Origin: Lysobacterales bacterium
GTDB lineage: Bacteria > Pseudomonadota > Gammaproteobacteria > Xanthomonadales > Rhodanobacteraceae
Direction of reading: 5' to 3'
Assembly (NCBI GenBank): GCA_017305135.1
Contig: JAFKNA010000012.1
Span: forward strand, 1 to 64,000
DNA: 64,000 nucleotides
Positions 54,436-63,398 of this stretch are shown here, in pieces (position 1 is the first letter of the stretch; each line of letters starts with the position of its first letter). Position numbers and translations under genes: made by a program. The notes beneath the pieces were generated by a model. The model searched no databases. It saw only the letters and a program-made list of their open reading frames with translations, and was not told where the DNA came from.

Positions 54436-55821
54436 TCAGTGCTGCAAGCCATCCCATGTGTCCGACACGGCGCGGAGATGTTCTGCAATTGCGCTACGCG
54501 CGACAGATTGCTGCGTTCCGGCGCGGAGGTCCTTGACTGCCACGGTATCCCGCGCGATCTCCTCGCCGCCCAGCACCAGCACATGGCGGATGCCGAGGCG
54601 GTCGGCGTACTTGAACTGCCGCGCGAGCTTGCCCGCTTCGATCACCACTTCGGTGTTGATGCCGGCTTCGCGCAGTTCGCGCGCCAGGTCGAGGTAGCGC
54701 GGGAAGTCGGCCTCGTCCATGTGCGCGACCAGCGCTTGCACGGTGCCGCGGGCGCCCTTCAGCAGGCCCGCTTCGCGGAGCTGCCAGTAGAGGCGCGTGA
54801 CGCCGATCGAGATGCCGACGCCCGGCAGGTGCGATTTCGTGTAGTTGCCGGCGAGGTTCTCGTAGCGGCCGCCCGAGCAGATCGAGCCGATACCGGGGTG
54901 CTCGTCCAGCGTCGTCTCGTAGACGGTGCCGGTGTAATAGTCGAGGCCGCGGGCGATGGAGAGGTTGAGCGCGAAGCGTGACTCGGGCACGCCGAAGGCC
55001 TTGACCAGGGTCAGCACCTCCCTGAGTTCGGCCCGCCCTTCCTCGAGCGCTGCGTTGCCGCCGCCGAACGAGTCGAGCTTCGCCAGGGCTTCATCGAGCG
55101 ACGTGGAGCGGAATGCGACGAAATCCAGCAGCCTCGCAGCGCCCTCGGCGGAGAGCCCGACATCGCCTGAGGACAAGGTCGCGCGCACCGCCTCGGCGCC
55201 GCGCTTGTCGAGCTTGTCCACCTCGCGCAGCACCGCGGCCTGCCTCGCCGGATCGGCAAGGCCGAGCGTCTCCAGGAAACCGCGCATGAGCTTCCTGTTG
55301 TTGAGCTGGATGGTGAAGGGGCCGATGTCGAGGTCGCGGAACACGTCATGGATGACGGCCGGGATCTCGGCGTCGTGGCGCACGGAAAGGCGGTCCTTGC
55401 CGATGACGTCGATGTCGCACTGGTAGAACTCGCGGAAGCGCCCGCGCTGCGCGCGCTCGCCGCGGTACACGCGCTGCATCTGGTAGCGGCGGAACGGAAA
55501 GGCGAGCTCGCGCTCGTGCTCGGCGACGTAGCGCGCCAGCGGCACGGTGAGGTCGAAGCGGAGCGCCAATTCGGGCACCTCGCCCTCCCTGTGCGCCGCC
55601 AGCGCACCGGTCGACTGCACGAAATACACCTGGCGCTCGGTCTCGCCGCCTTCCTTGGTCAGCAGCACGCTCGAATACTCGATCGCCGGCGTCTCCACCG
55701 GCAGGAATCCGAAACGCTCGAAATTGCGCCGGATGGTGTCCAGCATGGACTGGAATGCCACCTGGTCGAGCGGCAGCAGTTCCAGCACGCCGGGCATGGT
55801 GCGGGCGGGGATGGGGGCCAT
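54436..55821 (-). CDS. hisS: Histidine--tRNA ligase
   Basis: A 461-residue class II synthetase. Motif 1 is near the N-terminus, [15 protein letters not shown] follows, motif 2 covers [20 protein letters not shown], and the histidine-specific block [15 protein letters not shown] and motif 3 region [13 protein letters not shown] are present. The C-terminal anticodon-binding domain has [13 protein letters not shown]. It charges tRNA-His. The ATG at 55821 ([12 protein letters not shown]) gives a normal length. It is immediately upstream of the histidine ammonia-lyase on the same strand, which may be a metabolic pairing or chance. Confidence 0.95.
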   Translation of the reverse strand: MAPIPARTMPGVLELLPLDQVAFQSMLDTIRRNFERFGFLPVETPAIEYSSVLLTKEGGETERQVYFVQSTGALAAHREGEVPELALRFDLTVPLARYVAEHERELAFPFRRYQMQRVYRGERAQRGRFREFYQCDIDVIGKDRLSVRHDAEIPAVIHDVFRDLDIGPFTIQLNNRKLMRGFLETLGLADPARQAAVLREVDKLDKRGAEAVRATLSSGDVGLSAEGAARLLDFVAFRSTSLDEALAKLDSFGGGNAALEEGRAELREVLTLVKAFGVPESRFALNLSIARGLDYYTGTVYETTLDEHPGIGSICSGGRYENLAGNYTKSHLPGVGISIGVTRLYWQLREAGLLKGARGTVQALVAHMDEADFPRYLDLARELREAGINTEVVIEAGKLARQFKYADRLGIRHVLVLGGEEIARDTVAVKDLRAGTQQSVARSAIAEHLRAVSDTWDGLQH

Positions 55822-56142
55822 GGAAACCTCGAAGACGGCGCCCGCGCAGGGGCGGGCGCGAAGCCGCCTAGGGTAGCGTGAAAGCCGCCATCACGGCGCA
55901 CGTCTGCGCCAGCCGGGGGAGTGCCCTTTCCCGGGAGGGCCGGTCTCCTGACCGGCCGCCTTTTTTCAGGAAGCGTCGGACCGGGGCTCGGTAATCCCTG
56001 ACGAACAGTTCCGCGATCTGCGCATTGCAGCCACACTCCGCGGCAGCACGGCGGCGGTCAGGAGACCGGCCCTCCCGGCGCGGCGGCGAATCGCCGTGGG
56101 CGGACCCTACGCGGCCGGCGTTTTGGCGCCGCCTGGACCCGT
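55822..56142. other. Spacer between hisS and the serine hydrolase, with two repeats
   Basis: It holds the terminator-like element 55938-55966 and an opposite-orientation copy of the same palindrome (GGCGGTCAGGAGACCGGCCC, about 56055-56074). No gene is supported. The left end should carry the hisS promoter, which I cannot place precisely. Confidence 0.6.
55938..55966 (+). terminator. GGCCGGTC hairpin with T-run
   Basis: GGCCGGTC (55938-55945), loop TCCT, GACCGGCC (55950-55957), then GCC and TTTTTT. It is a good rho-independent terminator on the plus strand, although both neighbouring genes are on the minus strand, so it may simply be a repeat copy. It is near-identical in design to 4839-4866. 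Confidence 0.65.
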
Positions 56143-57795
56143 TCAGGGCTGGCTGGCACTCCGGCGTTCGCCATGCAGCACCTGCCCGCCCTGATGCAGG
56201 TCCAGCGCGGTCACCTTGCCGTCCTTGCCGCGGCTGAACTCGATCTCGATGCCGAAGGCGGGCGCCTCGAAGCGGTCCCTGCCGGCGGGATCGAGCGCGA
56301 ATTCGCCCTGCCCACTCGCTTGCGCATGGAGCTGGCCGCCGCGCGCGCGTACCAAAAGCACGAAGTTCGGCCTCAGCGGGTAATCGCCGGCGTAGGCTTC
56401 GAGTTCCGCCTGCGACGGCTTCGGCGCGGCTTCAGCTGCAGCATCGACGCGGGTCGCGGTGAGCGTGGCGCCGCCCTGGCTCCAGGTGAAGCCGTACCCG
56501 CCACTCGCCGACTTGACCGGATGCAGCAGCGCATCGGTAACGAGCGGGTAGAAGTCGCCGGCGTCATCGTAGGCCAGCTCGAATTCCGCCTGGCCCGCGG
56601 CCTGACCGTAGAGCTTGCCGTCGCGGACGCGCAGGTGCATGGCGCCGACACCCGACAGCCGGTACTCGCCGGCGAGCGACTTCAGGAGTGCTTCGGGTGC
56701 AGCGACCCGGTGACGCGGCTTGCCGAGTGGCATGGAGGCGTCGATCAGGTGCAGACCGAGATCACCCAGACCGCCCACCGAGGTCAGGGCCGTGTCGGAA
56801 AGGATCACCGCCCCGCGCTGGCGCTCCGGATCGAAGCCCACGAACGAGGAGAAGCCACCCGTGCCGCCCTCGTGCACGAGCACGGGACGGCTGCCGACAT
56901 GGCCGAGCATCCAGTTCATGGCCACCGGCGGCTGCGCGTTGATCTGCTCATGGGTGAGCGCAAGCGCCTTGCCGATCGGCGCCTCGACCAGGCCGAGCTG
57001 CCCCTGCACGTAGCGCACCATGTCATCGAGCGTCGCGTGCACGCCGCCGACGCCGGCGAGATCCGTGGCGAAGCGCCAGGCCGGGACGGCCTCGCCCGTC
57101 TGCGCATGGCCGGTGGCGACGCGCACGCCTTGCGGCCGCTGGTTGACGTAGGCCGTCTTCATGCCGAGCGGCTCGAACAGGCGCCGCCGCAGCAGCTTCT
57201 CGAAGTCCAGGTCGGCACGCCGCGCCAGCGCGTAGGAAAGCACCATCGAGGCGAAGTTGGAGTATTCGAACTGCGAGCCCGGCGCGCATTCGAGCGTGAC
57301 CCGGCCGAGCGCCGCGAGGACGTCCTGCGGCGTCATCTTCGCGTAGGGATCGCCCGCGTCCGTCATCGGCACCCCAGGCGGCAACGCCGGCAGGCCGCTG
57401 GTGTGCGTCACCACATGCCGCAGCAGGATCGGCTGGCCCTGGTACTCCGGTACCTTCGTGTCCTTGGGCAGCCAGTCGGCCAGCCGGTCATCGAGCGAGG
57501 CCTTGCCGGCCTCGATCATCTCCGCCAGCAGCGCCGCCATCATGGTCTTGCTGACCGAGCCGATCTCGAAGGCGGTGTCAGCGCCGACGCGGCCCTTGTC
57601 CGTCTCATCGGCACAGCGGAAGGTTCGCGTCACCGCGTTCTTCTCGACCACCGCCACCGCCAGGCAGGCGCCGGTGCGGTCGCCGCCGATGCGCTGGCCG
57701 ACCACCGCATCCAGCTCCGCCTGGGTCGCCGCGGTCGCCTTGAGAGCCACCAGCAGCATGCAGCCGGCCGCCACCTTCAGGAACTGATGTCTCAT
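56143..57795 (-). CDS. Secreted serine hydrolase of the class C beta-lactamase-like family
   Basis: A 550-residue protein with a signal peptide (MRHQFLKVAAGCMLLVALKATA) and a serine beta-lactamase/esterase/DD-peptidase fold. The nucleophile motif is SVSK (Ser80-Lys83, EIGSVSKTM), the second motif is YSN in FEYSNFAS, and the third region has HEGGTGGFSSFVG. After about residue 375 there is an extra C-terminal beta domain, LAGEYRLSGVGAMHLRVRDG, often attached to such hydrolases. It is longer than simple class C beta-lactamases (about 380), so esterase or peptidase activity is at least as likely as drug resistance. It stands alone on the minus strand. Confidence 0.85.
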   Translation of the reverse strand: MRHQFLKVAAGCMLLVALKATAATQAELDAVVGQRIGGDRTGACLAVAVVEKNAVTRTFRCADETDKGRVGADTAFEIGSVSKTMMAALLAEMIEAGKASLDDRLADWLPKDTKVPEYQGQPILLRHVVTHTSGLPALPPGVPMTDAGDPYAKMTPQDVLAALGRVTLECAPGSQFEYSNFASMVLSYALARRADLDFEKLLRRRLFEPLGMKTAYVNQRPQGVRVATGHAQTGEAVPAWRFATDLAGVGGVHATLDDMVRYVQGQLGLVEAPIGKALALTHEQINAQPPVAMNWMLGHVGSRPVLVHEGGTGGFSSFVGFDPERQRGAVILSDTALTSVGGLGDLGLHLIDASMPLGKPRHRVAAPEALLKSLAGEYRLSGVGAMHLRVRDGKLYGQAAGQAEFELAYDDAGDFYPLVTDALLHPVKSASGGYGFTWSQGGATLTATRVDAAAEAAPKPSQAELEAYAGDYPLRPNFVLLVRARGGQLHAQASGQGEFALDPAGRDRFEAPAFGIEIEFSRGKDGKVTALDLHQGGQVLHGERRSASQP

Positions 57796-58107
57796 TTCGC
57801 ATCCTCGTCGGAACCGGGGCTTGGCATGATCGCACCAGTGCGGCGCTGCAGGCATCCACGAGCGCCGCTCGGCGGCGATGAGGTACGGGTGGCGAGAAGC
57901 TCTAGATACTTCGGGCCCGCCCTGTCCGAATGCGCGGATGGGAAAGGCGCAAGCGGCCGAGCCGGGGCTCGGCCATTCCCAGGTGGGGAGCCCTCGTCGC
58001 GAGGTGATGACGGAAGGGCGCGGCTCGCCGCTCCCGTGGCGCAGCATCTATTGCACCAGGCGTCGCCTGCTCGCTAGAATGCGCGGCCCCGCCAAGGCGG
58101 GAACCGT
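57796..58107. other. Spacer with tRNA promoter and a GCCGAGC palindrome
   Basis: The perfect palindrome GGCCGAGCCGGGGCTCGGCC is at 57955-57974. A good promoter for the downstream tRNA is TTGCAC (58051-58056), 18 bases, TAGAAT (58075-58080). No gene is supported here. Confidence 0.65.
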
Positions 58108-58184
58108 CGGGGTGTAGCTCAGCCTGGTAGAGCGCTACCTTCGGGAGGTAGAAGTCGCAAGTTCGAATCCTGTCACCCCGACCA
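58108..58184 (+). tRNA. tRNA-Pro, anticodon CGG
   Basis: A 77-base cloverleaf with encoded CCA. The acceptor arms are CGGGGTG and CACCCCG, the D-arm is GCTC/GAGC, the anticodon stem is CTACC/GGTAG around TTCGGGA, and the T-loop is TTCGAAT. The anticodon CGG is at 58142-58144. The T-stem GCAAG/CCTGT has one A-C mismatch. A promoter lies at 58051-58080 and a terminator at 58201-58225. It marks one edge of the phage-like module. Confidence 0.95.
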
Positions 58185-58200
58185 TAATTTTCAACGACTT

Positions 58201-58225
58201 AGGCCACCTTCGCGGTGGCCTTTTT
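58201..58225 (+). terminator. tRNA-Pro terminator
   Basis: AGGCCACC (58201-58208), loop TTCGC, GGTGGCCT (58214-58221), then TTTT. A perfect 8-bp stem just after the tRNA. Confidence 0.85.
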
Positions 58226-58348
58226 CTTGCGTTGCCTAATCGTTGCCTAACGGACTCAGACGCGCCGAACGTCCCCAGCCGCTCCCCGCGTGCCGGGCAG
58301 CTCGTGCGCCAACAGCAGCGACGGTGGCCGGCCGATGCGTCGCCCACC

Positions 58349-58377
58349 AAAAAGCCCGCCGCGGCGGTAAGGCGGGC
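58349..58377 (-). terminator. Minus-strand terminator of the head operon
   Basis: Read on the minus strand, GCCCGCC (58371-58377) and GGCGGGC (58354-58360) form a stem around a 10-base loop followed by TTTTT (58349-58353). It is correctly placed to end the head-gene transcript before the tRNA. Confidence 0.7.
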
Positions 58378-59046
58378 GGGCTCGTGCTGTCGGCTTTTCG
58401 GGCTTCCCTTGCGGGTGCGTGCGCCAGGACAGGCAAGCCATGATGCGCCTGTGAGGGTTTCGCGTGCTATGGCGGTCTGCCGCGTCCTGGTGTCGGAAAC
58501 TTCCTACGTGCTCGGTGCAGGCGCCGGACTTTTCCGCCAGCTTTTCGGATACGCGGCCGGGGTCGTTCCCGAGTGCGCCAGTCGGCGCGCTCGGGGAATT
58601 ACCCCGCAAGAGGTTCGCTTCACTCCGCTCCCTCGCCTTCCTCCGCTCGAACTCCAGGATGTTCGGGTGCGTGCGACCGGTAGCGGCTTTCCGCTATCGC
58701 ATGCTCGCGAGGGGATAGCGTTTTGCGACCCCCTTGCATGCGCGTCGCTTGACAGGACCAGCCCTCGAAAGTGATGAGGGCCGCTGCCTGCGGTTTTGCA
58801 GTCAGCTTGCCGATCAGCATCTTGCGTGCGGACCACCAGAATGACGAAGCCCGCACGATGGCGGGCTCCGGGTCTGTGCCCAAGCGCGGGCGGGGACCAT
58901 CCTCGTGTGCAGTCACCGCGCCTGAGGTTGCCCGAACGGGGCTACGCGGCCTGCACTGCGTCGGTTGTTTCTGAGGCCGACACTCGACGCTTGTCGGCAG
59001 CGGTCGGGGACCAAGATCAGCCGCGCCCGATTCCGCCAAACCGCGG

Positions 59047-59373
59047 CTATGTATTCGTGCCCTTCGCCATGATCAAGGTCTCGCGGTGGCGACCGCCTAC
59101 ATCCATCACGCTTGTGATGTCGTACTCGGCGCCCCGGTAAAGGATGCGATCGGACGGCTTCACGTCATCGCGCCAGCGCAACGTGAACTTGACGCTGTTC
59201 TCGCTCTGCGTTTGCTGTGCAGCGAAGTATTCGCGCCCGACCAGCGGGTCGACACGGGCGAAGGGTGAGGCATAGGTCTGCCACACGGTTTCCTGCTCGC
59301 CGTACTCATTGACGATGGTCACCTGCTTCTGCAGGTCGATCTGGTGCGCAAGCTGTTGTGCGGTGAAGGTCAT
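59047..59373 (-). CDS. Phage head closure / head-tail joining protein
   Basis: A 108-residue protein with the head-closure pattern: IDLQKQVTIVNEYGEQETVW near the start, then FARVDPLVGREYFAAQQTQS, and RYRGAEYDI-like core (RILYRGAEYDITSVMDVG). These small beta-barrel proteins plug the portal or join the tail. The ATG at 59373 overlaps the large terminase stop by four bases. It is the last gene of the module, and no tail genes follow. Confidence 0.82.
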   Translation of the reverse strand: MTFTAQQLAHQIDLQKQVTIVNEYGEQETVWQTYASPFARVDPLVGREYFAAQQTQSENSVKFTLRWRDDVKPSDRILYRGAEYDITSVMDVGGRHRETLIMAKGTNT

Positions 59374-60875
59374 ATGAAGATCAGCCCCCGTTCTCGATAA
59401 GGGTCGGCAGCGGGTTCGGCTGCGGTCTGCGCCACGCCCAAAGCCATCGTGAGCGCGACCAGGCCATCGATGCGCCCGGTGTCGCGGCTCTTGTCGAGCT
59501 TGCGCCCGCCGGCCGGGTCTTTCGTCGTGGTGGCGTTGGCGGCGCACATGGTCAGCACCGGATGCCCGCCGTGCGCAATGCGCGCGTTCAGCAGCTCGGA
59601 TTCAAGCGTGTCGAGCGCGGGGGCCATGTCCTTGAAGCCTTGGCCGAACGGCACCAGCGGCAGCGCAAGGCCGATGCGTTCGATCTCACGCCTGAAGATG
59701 TCGATCCGCCAGCGGTCGAACGCCACGGCGCGCAGGTCGAGGTCGGCCACGATCTCGGCAATGTCGCGGGCGACGTGCTCATAATCGACGCTGGCGCCCG
59801 GTGTGGCGCGCAGGAAGCCTTGACGGTGCCATACGTCATAGGGGGAGCGGTCGCGCCTTGCACGGTCGCTCAGGCCCTTCTGCGGCGTCCAGAAGTGCGG
59901 CTGCACCTGCCAAACCCCGTCGACCTTCCCGACCAGCACGAACGCGGTGAGGTCGTGGCGGGCAGACAGGTCCAGGCCCGCGAAGATGGGGCCTTGAAGG
60001 GGCTTGCATGGGGCATCGCACGCCCTCCACACGTCCGGCGACACGAACGGCGCATCGGTACTCACGCGCTGGTTCAGCAGGAGGTTGCGAGCGCTGTTCT
60101 CCATACTCGGCATGCGCTGCGCCTGTTGCATTTGCTCGCTCAGGTCGTCCAGCGAGCGGAACAGGCCCAATGCCGGGTTCGCTGCACGCCAGGCGGATTC
60201 GTCCAGAAGGTCGCAGCCCTCGGATGCGGTGTAGAGGTGGCAGACGATGCGCGGGTCAGCGCTGGCCGTTGCATCGTCCAGCCACACGGAAAACAAGTCA
60301 GCGTCACTTGCCGCCTGCGTGCTGATAGCGATCAGCAGCGGCTCGGCATGCGCGCCTTGGCTGGTGGTGATCGCGTCCACGAAGTCCGATTGCGGCCCGC
60401 GTACCTGCCCGATCTCATCGAGGATCGCCAGCAGCGGCGAGAGGCCGTGCGCGGTCCTGCCATCGGCGGCGAGCGCGCGGTACTCGGTGGCGAGCGGCAG
60501 CCCGATCAGGCGCTTGCCCGATGGGACGATGCGCACGATCTTTGCCAGTCGAGGGTTCAGCTGCACCATTTGCGAGGCGGCACGGAACACCAGCGCGGCC
60601 TGGTCCCGACTCATCGCGCCCGATACCAGCTGCGCGTTCTGCCGTGCCTCCGGGCCGACCAGGTGCGCCAACAACAGGCCGGCAATCAAAGTCGACTTGC
60701 CGGACTTGCGCGCCACGCTCAGGAACGCGCGTCGGGTGCCGGCCGGGTTGTCGTACACGTCGCGGATGAACTGCTTCTGGAACTCGGCCAGCGCCAGCGG
60801 CTTGCCGACGTGCTCGCCTTCCGGCGTCCGGCAAAACCGTTCGATGAACGCGATGACGGCTTCGGCGCGAGTCAT
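59370..60875 (-). CDS. Phage terminase large subunit (TerL)
   Basis: A 501-residue packaging ATPase/nuclease. Walker A is SVARKSGKST (53-62), Walker B is LLAILDEIG (about 147-155), and the nuclease part shows GLDLSARHDLTAFVLVG, DYEHVARDIAEIV and the C-terminal SRDTGRIDGLVALTMA. It cuts and translocates DNA into proheads. It overlaps the small terminase and head closure genes by four bases each. Both ATPase and nuclease parts look intact, so packaging is probably functional. Confidence 0.92.
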   Translation of the reverse strand: MTRAEAVIAFIERFCRTPEGEHVGKPLALAEFQKQFIRDVYDNPAGTRRAFLSVARKSGKSTLIAGLLLAHLVGPEARQNAQLVSGAMSRDQAALVFRAASQMVQLNPRLAKIVRIVPSGKRLIGLPLATEYRALAADGRTAHGLSPLLAILDEIGQVRGPQSDFVDAITTSQGAHAEPLLIAISTQAASDADLFSVWLDDATASADPRIVCHLYTASEGCDLLDESAWRAANPALGLFRSLDDLSEQMQQAQRMPSMENSARNLLLNQRVSTDAPFVSPDVWRACDAPCKPLQGPIFAGLDLSARHDLTAFVLVGKVDGVWQVQPHFWTPQKGLSDRARRDRSPYDVWHRQGFLRATPGASVDYEHVARDIAEIVADLDLRAVAFDRWRIDIFRREIERIGLALPLVPFGQGFKDMAPALDTLESELLNARIAHGGHPVLTMCAANATTTKDPAGGRKLDKSRDTGRIDGLVALTMALGVAQTAAEPAADPYRERGLIFI

Positions 60876-61330
60876 CCCACGATGTACAGGCTCGGGATCA
60901 GGGGATCGTGGTCGGGCGCGGCTTCGCGCTCCAGCGCCAGCGTGTTGCCCTGGTCGTGCGCGCGACCCTGCGTCGCCTCGGGGTGGACGTGCAGGAGGCG
61001 CGACAAGGTGACGATGCGCCGGCCCAGCTTGTCGACCAGGCCGATGCGCGGGTTCAGGGCGCCGTCGATCAGGTCGCCTTCCTCCGCGATCGCCTGTTCG
61101 TGCCGCTCCACGTCGAACTGCGCGCGCGCCAACATTGCAGCGGTGGCGAGGTCCGCCGTGTTCCAGCGGTCACGCGGCCGGTTGCGCATCAGCGCATCCC
61201 AGAAGGGCGTTGCGCCATCGGGCAGGGTCACGTGCGCAGGCGGCTTCAGCGGCCCTTGGGCGGCGTTCTGCGCGGCCTGGACGGCTGCCGTAGTGCTATC
61301 GGATCGAATCTGGCGGCGTGTCTTGTTCAT
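60872..61330 (-). CDS. Phage terminase small subunit
   Basis: A 152-residue protein with the small-terminase architecture: a basic N-terminus (MNKTRRQIRSD), a helix-turn-helix-like region (FWDALMRNRPRDRWNTADLA) and an oligomerisation helix (FDVERHEQAIAEEG), with LVDKLGRRIVTLSRLL near the end. It would recognise the packaging site. The start overlaps the end of the HNH gene by 35 bases, and it overlaps TerL by four. The position between HNH and TerL supports the call more than sequence alone. Confidence 0.8.
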   Translation of the reverse strand: MNKTRRQIRSDSTTAAVQAAQNAAQGPLKPPAHVTLPDGATPFWDALMRNRPRDRWNTADLATAAMLARAQFDVERHEQAIAEEGDLIDGALNPRIGLVDKLGRRIVTLSRLLHVHPEATQGRAHDQGNTLALEREAAPDHDPLIPSLYIVG

Positions 61331-61697
61331 TGCGATGAAAGAAAGAGGGGGCGGCGGTCTGGCGATCCAAACCCGCCAGCGATTTTCCGTTCCAGTGGGA
61401 GGCCGGCGAGGTCGGCCAGCCCTCCACGTCGCAGCCGCGCACCGTGCCGCTGCGTTCCATCATGGTCTTGCGGCTGTGGCAGCTGTGGCAGCGCGCCACC
61501 AGGTTCTGCGGGCTGTTGTCGCCAGGGTCGCCGTTGTCGTGGTCGACGTCGGTGGCCGGCTCGTTGCAGTCCCGGCATAGCGGCTGCCGTGCCAGCACTA
61601 GCGCGCGCAGGCGCTGCCAGCGGGCCGACTGCAAAGGGATCGTGCGCCGGGTGTCCGCGTCGCGCCCTGAGGGCCTGCTAGGACGCTTGACGCGCAT
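61296..61697 (-). CDS. HNH endonuclease of the head module
   Basis: A 133-residue HNH nuclease. The metal-binding motif is CRDCNEPATDVDH, then NLVARCHSCHSRKTMM, including two CxxC pairs and the HNH His/Asn. HNH nucleases next to the small terminase help cos cleavage in HK97-type packaging. The start at 61697 overlaps the portal end by 20 bases. The polar C-terminal tail overlaps terS. Confidence 0.88.
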   Translation of the reverse strand: MRVKRPSRPSGRDADTRRTIPLQSARWQRLRALVLARQPLCRDCNEPATDVDHDNGDPGDNSPQNLVARCHSCHSRKTMMERSGTVRGCDVEGWPTSPASHWNGKSLAGLDRQTAAPSFFHRNEQDTPPDSIR

Positions 61698-62835
61698 CGT
61701 CGATGCCCTCCACGGCTGGCAGGTTCTCCAGGCGTCGCGCTTCGCTCGGCAGCAGCCATCCCGCATCGATGCCCGACTGGTAGAACTCGCTCCGGTTCTT
61801 GGCGTCACCGCGCAGCAGCCCTTCGGCGCTGAACTCGATGAAGTAACGCTGGCGCGCGATCGGTCCCAACAGCGAGCGTTCCATCGCCTGCTCCCAGCGC
61901 GCCAGCCACGGACGCAAGGTCACGGTCACGAAGTGCCGCATCATCTCCACGCTGTTACTGAAGTTGGCGTGGCGCAGGTCTCCCAGCAGCACCGGCGGGA
62001 CGTTGAACAGGCGCGCGATCTCCTCGACGCTGAACTGGCGGGACTGCAGCCACTGCGCATCCTCGTTGCTCATCGCCAGTTGCTGATAGGTGAGCCCGTT
62101 CTCCAGGATCGCCGTCCGGCCCGCGTTCGCCGCGCCGGCAAACTGTGCCTGCCAGGAGGTCGCCAGCCGTTCCACCTGCTCGCCGGTGAGTACGTTGGCC
62201 GTCTGCAGCACGCCGGACAGGCGCGCGCCATTCTGGAACGTGCGGTTGCCGTGCTCTTGTGCCGCCAGTACCCCACCCAGCATCTCGCGGGCAACGGCAA
62301 TGCGGCTCTTGCCGACCATGCCATCGTCGGTGCGGTCGCGCAGGTGCAGGACTTCTTCGGCCAACAGCGAGCGCACGCGGCCATTGGTGTCGGTCACGTC
62401 GTAGCGGTGGCGATCGTTTGCCAAGCGTACGACGGCCACATTGCGGGGATTCAGCGGCTTGAGTGCAACCACGTTGCCGGTCGCGTTCCAGATGATTTCA
62501 GCGAACGCATTGCCCGACAGCAGGCATTGGGCCGTGCTCATCTCGCGAAACTCGAACGCGGTTTGCGCCTCGTTGGGCCGCGCGCTCAACACGTCCGCAA
62601 GCGGATGATCGGTCACGCGCTCGCGGTCGCCATTAGGCAGCCTGCGGTACATATGCAGCGGCAGCGATGCGACCGTGCCGGCGATCAGGTTCACCGCCGC
62701 GAATACCGTGCTGATTCCTTCGGCGCTGCGCTGGTCAACGAACATGCCTGCCGCGCTCCCTGCACCGGCGTTCACCAGTGCCTGCCACGATGGATCAGCA
62801 GCGCGTTCCTCGCGCTTCGCCCAGGGCCACTTCAT
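61678..62835 (-). CDS. Phage portal protein (HK97 type)
   Basis: A 385-residue portal. Visible HK97-type blocks are STVFAAVNLIAGTVASLPLH, ALKPLNPRNVAVVRL, FNVPPVLLGDLRHANFSNSV and RQRYFIEFSAEGLLRGD. It forms the dodecamer through which DNA enters the head. The ATG at 62835 overlaps the protease stop by four bases; an earlier in-frame ATG at 62880 would add an unconserved leader. The length is normal. Confidence 0.9.
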   Translation of the reverse strand: MKWPWAKREERAADPSWQALVNAGAGSAAGMFVDQRSAEGISTVFAAVNLIAGTVASLPLHMYRRLPNGDRERVTDHPLADVLSARPNEAQTAFEFREMSTAQCLLSGNAFAEIIWNATGNVVALKPLNPRNVAVVRLANDRHRYDVTDTNGRVRSLLAEEVLHLRDRTDDGMVGKSRIAVAREMLGGVLAAQEHGNRTFQNGARLSGVLQTANVLTGEQVERLATSWQAQFAGAANAGRTAILENGLTYQQLAMSNEDAQWLQSRQFSVEEIARLFNVPPVLLGDLRHANFSNSVEMMRHFVTVTLRPWLARWEQAMERSLLGPIARQRYFIEFSAEGLLRGDAKNRSEFYQSGIDAGWLLPSEARRLENLPAVEGIDDARQAS

Positions 62836-63398
62836 CGCACCGTCTCCAGCCAAGCGCGACGGGCACCGAGCTTGACCCAATCGCGGAACATCGGCATCGG
62901 CGGCATCGATCGCACGGCGACACTGGTATCGGCATAGGCCGGCTGCGGCGTGATCGTGATCTCGCTGAGGTCAACGCTAAGAAGCTCCCGATGCATCACG
63001 CCATCGCGGAAGTCCCAAACATCGCCGCCATCGTGGACCCGGAATGCGAAGCTGCAGCCCGACACGTCGCCACGCTTCACCAGGACGGCGAGGTCACGCC
63101 CTAGCGTGGTGTCCGGCAGGTCCAGGTCGAAGGCGAGGCCCTGCGCATCCTCGCGCAGCCTCAGCGTGCCCGACCCGGTGCGGCCCAGGACGCTGCGCCG
63201 TTCGTGGTCGTACAGCGCCAGGATCGATTCCCCGCGTTCGGCGAGCGCCCGCGTGAACGCGCCAGGCCGCACCGTCTCGGTGAACTCGCCAAGGTTGGCC
63301 GGTGCACCGAAAACCGCAGCGAGTCCTACCAGCCTGCCCGGTGACGGCGAGGAAACCCCCGCCGTCGATCGGACTTCCAGGTCAGGCGAGCGCAACAT
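62832..63398 (-). CDS. HK97-family prohead protease
   Basis: A 188-residue serine protease with the prohead-protease core: ETVRPGAFTRALAER, then catalytic His65 in LYDHERRSVLGR and Ser116 in VSGCSFAF, with LSEITITPQPAYADTSV near the end. It matures the capsid. The ATG at 63398 is chosen because it fits the family start and lies within the end of the capsid gene (17-base overlap); the longer frame upstream is not protein-like. Confidence 0.88.
   Translation of the reverse strand: MLRSPDLEVRSTAGVSSPSPGRLVGLAAVFGAPANLGEFTETVRPGAFTRALAERGESILALYDHERRSVLGRTGSGTLRLREDAQGLAFDLDLPDTTLGRDLAVLVKRGDVSGCSFAFRVHDGGDVWDFRDGVMHRELLSVDLSEITITPQPAYADTSVAVRSMPPMPMFRDWVKLGARRAWLETVR

Larger units (their letters stand above)
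58185..59046. other. Gene-free attachment-side region of the phage-like element
   Basis: About 860 bases between the tRNA and the first head gene. Besides the terminators at 58201-58225 and 58349-58377, it has the direct repeat GTTGCCTAA twice (58231-58239, 58242-58250, 11 bases apart), possibly integrase arm sites. It also has a hairpin CCCGAGTGCGCC/GGCGCGCTCGGG at 58568-58595 and AGCCCGCACGATGGCGGGCT near 58849-58868. Open frames here are Arg/Ser-rich and unconvincing. The tRNA end is the likely att site. Confidence 0.55.

Noticed and set aside
56143-57795. Calling the serine hydrolase an antibiotic-resistance beta-lactamase
   Set aside because: The fold and SxxK/YxN motifs fit, but the extra C-terminal domain and length are typical of esterase/peptidase relatives. 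Resistance cannot be inferred from sequence.
58135-58350. Short minus-strand open frame ending through the tRNA (GVTGFELATS-like peptide)
   Set aside because: This is the well-known spurious translation of the antisense strand of a tRNA, not a protein.
59562-61580. Plus-strand open frame of 672 codons opposite the terminase genes
   Set aside because: TerL, TerS and HNH motifs are all on the minus strand with proper overlaps. The plus frame is compositional noise.
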